Shown in pieces: positions 9,601 through 14,462 of a stretch of DNA of 24,335 bases. The position numbers and the translations under genes are program-made. The DNA comes from Bacteroidales bacterium UBA1189 (GTDB taxonomy: Bacteria; Bacteroidota; Bacteroidia; Bacteroidales; Bacteroidaceae), in the NCBI GenBank assembly GCA_002309805.1, contig DBYJ01000048.1:212-24546 (forward strand). Reading direction: 5' to 3'. How positions within the stretch are numbered: the first letter of the stretch is position 1; every line of letters starts with the position of its first letter. Below the pieces are notes generated by a model, which saw only the letters and a program-made list of their open reading frames with translations, did no database searches and was not told where the DNA came from.

Positions 9601-10230
9601 CAGACGGGCTTGGCCATCTACAACTATAATGGATGGGAGGGCAACCTGAAAGCACTCGAAAGCGGACACGGATATATGTACTATAACAGCAGCGGCGTGG
9701 TAAAGCAGTTCGCATATCCCGAGAAGACGACCACCAGCTCCTCGATGCATGCCCCAATTATCGCCGTCAGGAGAGCTCCGCTACATATGTTCGAACCCGT
9801 TGACCCCACCACCTATCCCGACAACATGACAATGGTCATTCGACTAGTCGACGGACAAGAGCCCGTCGATAGTGCTGAGGTGGCCGCCTTCATCGACGAC
9901 GAATGCCGAGGTGCCACTCGTGCCGACGACGGTCTCTACTACCTCATCATAGCAGGTGACGGAAGCGGACAAGCGTTAGACATACGGACATGCATTAACG
10001 GAGAAATCCTGACCATCGACCGCAACCTCACCTACACCAGCGACAGCAACATCGGTACGCCGTGGGAGCCCTACGTCATCGACATCAAGAATGCCACCTC
10101 CATTGAAGGAATCCTGTATGGCGGATTGGCAAATGATAAGTCCTTCGACCTTCAGGGCCGCCGCCTTTTGGGCACGCCAAAGGAGAAAGGCGTCTATATC
10201 GTAAACGGACGAAAGGTAGTCGTGAAGTAA
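640..10230 (+). CDS. Giant secreted multidomain adhesin-like protein with LamG, FN3/Ig-like modules and a type IX sorting tail
   Basis: The product is 3196 residues. ATG 640 is chosen because it opens a signal peptide (MKAKQSIYRIALSAVLLVTN) and lies just downstream of a good promoter; the frame stays open back to 481 but that part is untranslated leader. Visible modules: FN3-like at about 455-644; a carboxypeptidase-regulatory-like beta sandwich beginning at 652 (GTITGHVAYG) and resuming at 933 (DAEGDYIIRG), with LamG 1 between; a second such domain at about 990-1054; a large central part (about 1200-2080) I cannot assign; a Big_5-like Ig half at about 2089-2144; LamG 2 (about 2146-2322) and LamG 3 (about 2341-2517); the second Ig half at about 2566-2631. 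Two copies of VAAFI(N/D)DECRG and two of WNWIA lie near the C terminus. The end GVYIVNGRKVVVK resembles type IX sorting tails. Role inferred: cell-surface binding, perhaps to glycans or host matrix. No catalytic motif recognised. Confidence 0.85.
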   Translation: MKAKQSIYRIALSAVLLVTNALGTWSYSSFWNYSTTAKDEGRESDGGNYVFRYDLEATKKDIMCFKTYYRFDVNNNQFLWNFDLKVNYGTVDNNNTTHVSVTIEYADGYRMLIAEASFVGYLAPTVTTYNRPVYISRIKSSGDFKYMFTLEYQPTAYDLEEGVKRIYIEGVTKWGNNVRNFQYERDLDISSYTNMAPSYNCELDNEGNYLFNVTGDKAINKYNHYREKYFTAHTTYGISNLGTDEITFTLDDEHRSGGTDENADYQFRVPVRSYTQPLRIYNVDYTIDAKRHTQSNRNTDHYAYTVKSASGDAYREGILFKPYTRVDNLNVSFDQWTKQNVIQWTRIKQVKDWISPRYIDVDCQTEGTWYVIRYEKGEEPTSYIVIGQIGGNSTNLKVTDDKIDYDKEYIYRVVFLPKLLQENYKDRLTSLPGESDSHTQYDLWEETSVNTKLDVPITLTQDRSDNTGIRLIWDYNVQTSGLDWRIDRRPTGETTWTQLTTLPVDTRQSSASYLTEGTVCDFNDYRLMIVLNGREVYSNILTANLPAGSYISQVRATAGTEENNVIVKWNIARADAFNDISYRVLRRQIGTDEWTLLTDEIHGTASEYTYIDNRVMAGSYYEYTVEAYDAKCDEQLVRTDSKIVPGFSQARGTITGHVAYGTGTAVAGVQVNLVKSSSDESTDTPQYLSRYIDGLGKGLTWKADSTKYANVLSGSKALTLQLWARPVVDDTSYQTLLELANTLELGFINSGSGWHLYAVDKSTGSDATEKREMDELPIDVYDFNHITAAYAKGEWTFYVGNDTLLSARMSVANPAWNCCSADADDNVPATTLSFGCMTGELQAAFKGYVDDVRLWNRALSAKEVAANYTRILGGTENGLILYWPMDEGLNVEKYIFDVACQDGIWQQNHPEVGVNARPSATVPQQLRLYGLTDAEGDYIIRGIPFQQGGTNYKVVPQLGIHEFNPNSSSMFISPTSLTANSVNFEDVSSFPMEGYIYYAGTNIPAEGIKFYVDGELLTGNGEFKTTDANGYYKISVPIGNHYVEAKLEGHTMVDGGRFPTQGTYNFNRALTHDFTDSTLVNFVGRVSGGLRNDTIAVGFGASVNNIGTATVQLKLNNESFSFNCQDDHISDATTQRTWDSDTTSINSTAWTGTGYDARYIYIHTDPQTGEFSALLPPLKYITKSIKVDTNEDIEIYDLPEIDLTSVQKEMKDSMFISSEGGGTTLARYYYNTKMVRTFFAEPQVEVVQRGGKGAFGEQELKNYRVSNTETTNITDIWTRKGDGSVNYTYDFPVFGRNTEYFFDIYAYEVYINHDNGTVIADTIPLNGQVLTIQNEMSNAQTVVARVIDPSLTDLKEGEIYDLKLNQIRLDTDGRNELSFTTGLPNITAPYTRHFGITYERNGRFYNGFEMNAIVLGELTNGNNFVTEGPEVVSMVLRDPPGAKSKTTWKTGTIKTKIENRTSGGYENETVQAELIWGADLRTATGVGVMLVSTKEAVSVDNVGEHGTLEILTKKENTWVYTTGENIATSTGSKYVGAAGDVFIGTSHNLIVGTCRKLGFHREAEGIVLGLKEAISLSDSIRTDFAYAAYDIENTMIPKLIDTRNAMLEYKDSLSAAGFVNDTEQDVYLTWLTPDDPRYGQDSTYVWKQGIHGKSQDMVLKYNQAVERWREALRTNEKDKIMAFEDAATYYKENRSFDGGTSYSYSERHDTTHVVKDVESISLGFVFNTKTRIGISAGAYFGANFEMKTETGYKRTTETADYDDNIKTYAEIAYDLTDGNPGTDFTVDIYHSPSGWGDIFLLRGGQSYNPYEAEEKTKYYETEKGYTISYGTERMEQPIIAISTDGSVGAKSATLTDVSAGQMGQFTLHLTNGTTTNQDVPFIYNLQVMDYTNTHGLEILMDGVPANGRSIYIPAGETIKKVITVRQTDQSVLDYEGIELWLSSQYQPAKIKDIANLSVHFKPSSSPISLAVTEPVMNIETLELNKGNLELKVSNFNRQFRGMKEIGVQYRYEGSTTWVTPFTYLVDKADSTHVTDKILPEAGDLQLTLNMKANTTYPEGNYTFRAYTMTKYGQENVYVYSDEVKVVKDMTRPRQLVTPTPASGILGVGDDISIEFNEDIVPGYVDAKNVIVSAKLNDQPINHETALMLMPYGVAAKTENPVFLSGDFSMEMWLKYTQGGVVIRQGNSFGRMALKITNTGQVAVSLGGNDFVSTEQLPRDTWIFFVLSFKASDMTFSMLGEYETTSVLLFDKEPVTFSAVDAINYVDDNHLYLGSGITGTIHDLALYNIYRDVNDAASKKYVSKDNYTYGLTNYWPMNEGHGTVAADMRHTHDFIVNNRWEIAGVNFALKLDEAEGATADISRINTSVGDSYAIELWTLAFKKACTLFETGSVAENKLCLRYDEDMNLWLDYGERSQMVASAEDFPNSYSWHHLALNVVRGQAASFYYDGQRTAVIAERDVPMMEGQQMTIGEGLNGNIDELRIWRAALTENRLLANRYNCIDTADVYSRGLVAYYPFEKEGVVNGVATKVATLENMAPSSLPTTLTLNNPSENVWASSTPPLKSAPRENTLIASPVASDRKVVVNLSGAGISPRDIEGATLNITVDKVFDMHGNQSTPIRWTAYVQQNTLKWTRDSVNINKRYGTDYTFDVSIENKGGSTEYYSLRNLPSWLTPIGSEMSDNLGPLSQKTLRFKVNPLVAVGNYDVTIGLQGNSEIMEPLRIVMKVQGQMPEWTVDPTQYEHRMNVIGQIYINGTLMENADSRVAAFINDECRGIAAPEAVRSAAYVTMTIYGNGYDDEDAGAPISFRIWDATKGVAYTDANVVDTDGSQMNISFQIDQIVGNFDAPVILTKGDNLEQTLLLNPNWNWIALGVVPADNRPEIVFPDLTTWKTVIKDQYSSVYSNGSLWKGNLTIEAAKMYKMHLTKGEGSNDISAGLSVKGRQVNLGENPVTLKKEWNWIAYTPMTSMTLDEALAGANPQRGDYVKSQTGLAIYNYNGWEGNLKALESGHGYMYYNSSGVVKQFAYPEKTTTSSSMHAPIIAVRRAPLHMFEPVDPTTYPDNMTMVIRLVDGQEPVDSAEVAAFIDDECRGATRADDGLYYLIIAGDGSGQALDIRTCINGEILTIDRNLTYTSDSNIGTPWEPYVIDIKNATSIEGILYGGLANDKSFDLQGRRLLGTPKEKGVYIVNGRKVVVK

Positions 10231-10250
10231 CAGACGATTTGTCACTCGGC

Positions 10251-10292
10251 AACCATCGCGATGGCATTACTCTGGTCATCGCGATGGTTTTT
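10251..10292 (+). terminator. Strong intrinsic terminator of the giant gene
   Basis: Arms 10251-10263 (AACCATCGCGATG) and 10277-10289 (CATCGCGATGGTT) are perfect 13-nt complements around a 13-nt loop; the T-run covers 10288-10292. Each arm also contains the self-complementary CATCGCGATG. It begins 20 nt after the stop codon. Confidence 0.85.
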
Positions 10293-10418
10293 ATTCTGAT
10301 TATTCGCCGGAGACATCCCCTACCTTTTTATCCTACGCATTTTGCTTCCACGACAGATTGCAGGCATCACGTCAGCCCACTTCATCAACTGTCCAAGCAG
10401 AATCAAATTCCGTAAAAA

Positions 10419-10502
10419 TTCCATCAAATGGAAAAAAAGTTCCATAGGCTGGAAAAAAAGTTCCATCAAATGGAATTTAAATTCCACAGGCTGGAATTTT
10501 TC
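10419..10502 (+). repeat. Tandem array of four 21-bp units carrying TTCCA-N5-TGGAA dyads (array 2)
   Basis: Units start at 10419, 10440, 10461 and 10482. Each opens with a 15-nt inverted repeat, TTCCA-N5-TGGAA, followed by a 6-nt A/T-rich linker. The N5 centres alternate: TCAAA, TAGGC, TCAAA, CAGGC, so the array may be two copies of a 42-bp unit. A degenerate unit precedes it (10398-10418) and a half unit, TTCCAGAGTCTG, overlaps the end (10500-10511). The 21-bp period would put every dyad on the same face of the DNA helix. It sits after the giant gene's terminator and about 180 bp before the next promoter box. The rest of the gap (10293-10418 and 10512-10646) shows nothing I can assign. Confidence 0.9.
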
Positions 10503-10646
10503 CAGAGTCTGATGTGGCAGCAACCAAGTTTGTCGCTTGCCAGATGGCCATAAAGGATATTATTGCGGAAATCAAATAATCTGTATTGGTTCCATACATT
10601 TTTCAACGAGAATCTGCTTATAAACCGTCCTTCCCTTAAATTTTAC

Positions 10647-10686
10647 AAAAAAAGTGAAGATAATTCAGAAAGAATCCGTACCTTCG
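10647..10686 (+). promoter_or_regulatory. Promoter of the parvulin / SurA / OstA-like / mutL run
   Basis: TACCTTCG at 10679-10686 is a one-mismatch version of the TAnnTTTG -7 box. AAAGTG upstream has its GTG at 10654-10656, 25 nt before the box, the same geometry as the promoter at 576-613, and AAAGAATCCGTA (10669-10680) is shared exactly. The coding start follows 38 nt later. No other clear promoter is seen before 18466. Confidence 0.7.
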
Positions 10687-10724
10687 CAGCAATTTGTATA
10701 AATGTGGATTTTAAGAAACGAAAA

Positions 10725-12161
10725 ATGAAACAATTCTTGGTTACACTAGCCGTCCTGACGGCTACCTTATGCACATCGGCACAGACGAAAGACGACCCTA
10801 TCGTAATGACAGTAAACGGTGTGGATGTTCCTCGTTCTGAATTTGAGTATTCGTATAACAAGAACAATACCGAGACCGTGCTCGACCGCAAGTCACTCGA
10901 CGAGTACGTGGAGCTGTTCATCAACTACAAGCTGAAGGTGGCTGCAGCTGCCGAAGAGCGCATGGACACGTCGGCAGCCTTCATCAAGGAGCAACAAGAG
11001 TACCGCACACAGCAGGCTGAAGCCTATCTGGTGGACTCGACGTTCATTGAGGAACAGGCGCGCGAAGTGTACGAGCAGACGGCCCAACGCATAGGCGAGG
11101 ACGGGCTGATACTGGTGTCGCACATCCTGCTGCGTCTGTCGCAGGATGCCGACGACGCAGCTCAGGCTGCGGCCAAGGTGCGTGCCGACTCCATCTACGC
11201 CGCCCTGAAGGCTGGTGCCGACTTCGCCGAACTGGCCAAGCGTCTGTCGCAAGACCCCAGCACGGCCCAACATGGAGGGCAGCTGCCCTGGATTCAAAAA
11301 GGGCAGACCATCCCCGACTTCGAGCGCGTGGCCTTCTCACTCCAGCCCGGCGAGCTGTCTGAGCCCGTACTCTCAGCGGTTGGCTACCACATCATCAAGA
11401 TGGACGAGCGGAAACAGTTCGAGCCTTATGAGTTCCACCGCAAAAGCATCATCGAATGGCTGAACCAGCGGGGTATTACCGCAGCAGCCAAGCAGTCGAT
11501 GGGAAAAAAGCTTGCCGCCCAGATGGGTGGCGACGTCACCCCTCAGGAGGCGCTGGACAAGGCCGAGCAGGAACTTGACGCCAAATACCCCGACTTCCAC
11601 TACCTGATGAAAGAGTTCCACGACGGCAGCATGCTCTATGAAATCAGCAACCGCGAGGTGTGGGACAAGGCCGCCAAGGACGAGAAAGGGCTTGAGAAAT
11701 TCTTCAAGAAGCACAAGAAACAGTATGCCTACGACGAACCTGTCTATCGCGGCATCATCGTCAACTGCACCACAGCCGACGTACTTGAGAAGGTGAAGAA
11801 GAGCGTCAAGGGCAAGAAGGAGGCGGAATGGGTACAGACCATCCGCGAGCAGTTCAACAACGACTCGACGTTGCAGGTGAAGATTATCCGCGGTCCCTTC
11901 AAGGCAGGGAAAAACAAGTATGCCGACTACTACATCTTCAAGACTACGCAGGAGCAGCCCGAGGCCATCGAGGGCTTCCCCGTCGTGGGCGTCATCGGCA
12001 AGCTGCAGAAGAAAGGCCCCGATTCCTACGAGGATGTACGCGGAGCCGTCACCACCGACTACCAGAACTATCTGGAAAAGGAGTGGGTGAAGGTGCTGCG
12101 TCGCAAGTACACCTGGACCGTCTATCCCGATGTGCTGAACACGGTGAACAACCACAAATGA
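10725..12161 (+). CDS. Periplasmic peptidyl-prolyl isomerase with one PpiC/parvulin domain
   Basis: The 478-residue product begins with a signal peptide (MKQFLVTLAVLTATLCTSAQ). ATG 10725 is preferred over upstream frame-open codons, which lie in or before the promoter. Residues about 25-127 look like a SurA-type N-terminal helical region (IVMTVNGVDVPRSEF). The parvulin domain covers about 128-229: LVSHILLRLS, DFAELAKRLSQDPS, HGGQLPWI, FSLQPGELSEPV and GYHIIKMDER are classic PpiC landmarks. The remaining 250 residues are charged and partly repeat the helical pattern; I recognise no second complete parvulin domain there. Expected role: cis-trans isomerisation of proline bonds and chaperoning of outer-membrane or secreted proteins in the periplasm. 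It heads a six-gene run and is followed 17 nt later by a SurA-like lipoprotein. Confidence 0.85.
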   Translation: MKQFLVTLAVLTATLCTSAQTKDDPIVMTVNGVDVPRSEFEYSYNKNNTETVLDRKSLDEYVELFINYKLKVAAAAEERMDTSAAFIKEQQEYRTQQAEAYLVDSTFIEEQAREVYEQTAQRIGEDGLILVSHILLRLSQDADDAAQAAAKVRADSIYAALKAGADFAELAKRLSQDPSTAQHGGQLPWIQKGQTIPDFERVAFSLQPGELSEPVLSAVGYHIIKMDERKQFEPYEFHRKSIIEWLNQRGITAAAKQSMGKKLAAQMGGDVTPQEALDKAEQELDAKYPDFHYLMKEFHDGSMLYEISNREVWDKAAKDEKGLEKFFKKHKKQYAYDEPVYRGIIVNCTTADVLEKVKKSVKGKKEAEWVQTIREQFNNDSTLQVKIIRGPFKAGKNKYADYYIFKTTQEQPEAIEGFPVVGVIGKLQKKGPDSYEDVRGAVTTDYQNYLEKEWVKVLRRKYTWTVYPDVLNTVNNHK

Positions 12162-12173
12162 AATTCTATAAGT

Positions 12174-12259
12174 GAAGAATGAGAAATAGATTGTTTCGTA
12201 AATCAAAATTCTTGTCTGCAGGCGTTCCAGCTTGCAGAACTATCTATTTCTCATTCTTC
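12174..12259 (+). repeat. Perfect 18-bp inverted repeat containing a start codon
   Basis: Left arm 12174-12191 (GAAGAATGAGAAATAGAT) is the exact reverse complement of right arm 12242-12259, with 50 nt between. The left arm contains the ATG (12179-12181) of the next gene, and the right arm encodes part of its signal peptide. A pyrimidine-rich stretch with two runs of six T follows (12260-12274). It may be an mRNA hairpin that limits translation or transcription, or the ends of a small inserted repeat element of 86 bp. Confidence 0.85.
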
Positions 12260-13108
12260 TTTTTTCTTTTTTCGTTCTTATTAGTTGGCTGCCAACAAAA
12301 AGTCTACCACGAGGGGCGACAGCCGGTAGCAGAGGTGAACGGGGTCTTCCTCTATGAGGAGGATGTCCATCGAGCCCTGCCCCTCGACCTTCCTCGCGAA
12401 GATAGCATCCAGCTTGCCAATGACTTCATCCGCAACTGGGTGGAGGAGGAACTGCTCTGGCAGCAGGCCGAGCGCAACGTCCGCAGTACCGAGCGTATCG
12501 AGCAAATGGTACAGGCCTACCGCAAGTCGCTCATCATTGAGGACTACCAGCAGCAGCTCGTCACCCAATTCCTAAACGAAGAACTCACGGAGGAGGAAAT
12601 GCTCCGCTTCTACAACGACAACAAGACACTTTTCACCTTGAAAGAGCCTGCCCTGAAAGGCCTTTTCATCAAAGTGCCTAAGACTGCCCCAGACCTTGCA
12701 GACCTTCGCAAATGGTATCGTCTGAGCGACGATGCCACATTGGAGAAAATCGAGAAATACTGCTTCCGCAATGCCGTCATTTACGAGTACTTCTACGACC
12801 GCTGGATGCCCCTCTCAGACCTTGAAGGTAAGCTGAAGATGACTCCCGGCATGAGAAGCAGCCTAAAAGACCAGGCAAGCCTGGAGACGACGGACGAGGA
12901 ATTCGTCTATCTGCTGCATGTGGAGGACATCGTGCCCGAGGGCAGCACAAAGCCCTTTGAACTGGCACGCCCAGAGATTGCCGATTTGCTGGGCAACTAC
13001 CGGCAAGTTGCTCTCATCCGCCAAGTCCGTCATGACCTTTACGAACACGCAGCTGAAACAGGACGCGTGAAACTGAAAACCGATAATACAAACAACAATG
13101 AGAAATAA
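12179..13108 (+). CDS. SurA-N-like periplasmic lipoprotein without a recognisable isomerase domain
   Basis: The 309-residue product has a hydrophobic stretch ending in a lipobox, FLLVGC, with the lipidated Cys at residue 38; the 20-residue segment before the hydrophobic core is unusually long. AEVNGVFLYEEDVHRALP and the helical stretch to about residue 145 resemble the SurA/PpiD N-terminal chaperone region (VNG followed by an acidic pair, then a helix with V-E-E-E-L-L). Where a parvulin domain would begin (KEPALKGLFIKVPK, about residue 157) the HIL, GG and GYH landmarks are all missing, so isomerase activity is unlikely. Inferred role: lipid-anchored chaperone partner of the flanking isomerases. 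The start codon lies inside a perfect inverted repeat, and the end overlaps the next gene by 11 nt in another frame. No downstream ATG precedes the lipobox, so ATG 12179 is the only sensible start. Confidence 0.7.
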   Translation: MRNRLFRKSKFLSAGVPACRTIYFSFFFFLFSFLLVGCQQKVYHEGRQPVAEVNGVFLYEEDVHRALPLDLPREDSIQLANDFIRNWVEEELLWQQAERNVRSTERIEQMVQAYRKSLIIEDYQQQLVTQFLNEELTEEEMLRFYNDNKTLFTLKEPALKGLFIKVPKTAPDLADLRKWYRLSDDATLEKIEKYCFRNAVIYEYFYDRWMPLSDLEGKLKMTPGMRSSLKDQASLETTDEEFVYLLHVEDIVPEGSTKPFELARPEIADLLGNYRQVALIRQVRHDLYEHAAETGRVKLKTDNTNNNEK

Positions 13109-14462
13109 GTTTTTCCTCATCATCTGCCCAATGCTGCTCATGGCAGCCCTCCACGCCGCGGCCCAGGACAATGTCATCGACGAGGTGGTATGGGTGGTAG
13201 GCGATGAAGCTATCCTGAAATCCGACGTCGAGAACACACGTCGAGCCATGATTGAGAGCGGGCAACGCATCGACGGTGACCCCTACGCCGTCATCCCCGA
13301 ACAGATTGCCGTACAGAAACTCTTCCTTCACCAAGCCGCTATCGACAGCATCGATACACAGGTGACCGACGCCCAGGTGCTGGGCGAGGTGGATAAGGAA
13401 ATCAATCGACGCATCAGCTCCATCGGCTCGCAGGAGAAACTGGAGCAATACCTCGGCAAAACCATTAAACAGCAGCGCGATGAACTGCGCGAACAGATTC
13501 GCGACCAGATTATCGTGCAGCTGACACAGCAGTCCATCGTGGGCGACATCAAGCTGACGCCCTCAGAGGTGCGCCGTCGCTATGATAAGCTGAGCGAGGA
13601 CGAGATTCCCTACGTCCCCACCGAGGTGGAAGTGCAGATCATCACCCAAGAGCCCGAAGTTCCACAAGAAGAGATTGACTATGTGAAGCAGAAGCTGCGC
13701 GATATCACCGAACGCATCCAGAGTGGCGAAACAACATTTGCCATTCAGGCGCTAATCAACTCGAAGGACGGAAGCGCCATGAACGGAGGCGAACTACCCT
13801 TCTACGGCAAAGCCGAAATGGTTCCCGAGTTTGCCACCGTAGCCTTCAGCCTCACCGACCCGAACAAAATTTCCAAAATCGTGGAGACAGAATTTGGCTA
13901 CCATATTATACAACTCATCGAGAAGCGCGGCGACCGTGTAAAGGTGCGCCATATCCTCATGAAGCCCACCATCCCGCAAGAAAATATCGATGCCACATTA
14001 AGCCGCCTCGACAGCATCGCCGACGATATCCGGAACGGCAAATTCTCTTTCGATGAAGGAGCCACAGCCATCTCAATGGACAAGGATACCCGCGCCAACT
14101 TCGGCATCATGTCCAACCCCAACACCTTAGGTTCACGCTTCGAGATGTCTCAACTCCCACAAGAGGTGGCTAAGGCCATTTATCCCCTCAACGTCGGCGA
14201 GATTTCCAAGCCCTTCACGATGGTTGACCAGAAAACAGGCAAGGAGATCTGCGCCATCGTCAAGCTGAAAACAAAAGTGAATGGCCACAAAGCCACCGTA
14301 CAGGAAGATTTCCAGACGCTCAAGGACATGATGATTGCCGAACTCAGCGAGGAGAAACTGGAGAAATGGATCGTCGAAAAACAAAAAACCACGTATATCC
14401 GCATTAACGACAGCTGGAAGAAAAAAGACGAATTCAAATACCCCGGATGGATTAAGGATTGA
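13098..14462 (+). CDS. SurA-like periplasmic chaperone with two PpiC/parvulin domains
   Basis: The 454-residue product starts with a signal peptide (MRNKFFLIICPMLLMAALHA, then AAQD). Residues about 25-165 form the SurA N-terminal region (VIDEVVWVVGDEAILKSDVE, which is the hallmark VVNDE-x-I-x-x-S-D pattern). Parvulin domain 1 spans about 175-277 (INSKDGSAMNGGELPFYGKA, GYHIIQLIEKRGD). Domain 2 starts at about 282 (VKVRHILMKP) and runs to about 385, with FGIMSNPN replacing the usual GGDLG. The length and order match SurA (about 430 residues in E. coli). Known role of the family: carrying outer-membrane beta-barrel proteins across the periplasm to the BAM complex. The start overlaps the upstream gene by 11 nt, and its stop TGA overlaps the next gene's TTG start, both signs of translational coupling. 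Confidence 0.9.
   Translation: MRNKFFLIICPMLLMAALHAAAQDNVIDEVVWVVGDEAILKSDVENTRRAMIESGQRIDGDPYAVIPEQIAVQKLFLHQAAIDSIDTQVTDAQVLGEVDKEINRRISSIGSQEKLEQYLGKTIKQQRDELREQIRDQIIVQLTQQSIVGDIKLTPSEVRRRYDKLSEDEIPYVPTEVEVQIITQEPEVPQEEIDYVKQKLRDITERIQSGETTFAIQALINSKDGSAMNGGELPFYGKAEMVPEFATVAFSLTDPNKISKIVETEFGYHIIQLIEKRGDRVKVRHILMKPTIPQENIDATLSRLDSIADDIRNGKFSFDEGATAISMDKDTRANFGIMSNPNTLGSRFEMSQLPQEVAKAIYPLNVGEISKPFTMVDQKTGKEICAIVKLKTKVNGHKATVQEDFQTLKDMMIAELSEEKLEKWIVEKQKTTYIRINDSWKKKDEFKYPGWIKD

Noticed and set aside
10320..10523. 67-codon minus-strand open frame reading FHLMELF heptads
   Set aside because: It is a by-product of array 2, with no promoter or coding character outside the repeat.
10563..10724. 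54-codon N-terminal extension of the PpiC-type isomerase
   Set aside because: It contains the promoter; a normal signal peptide starts at 10725.
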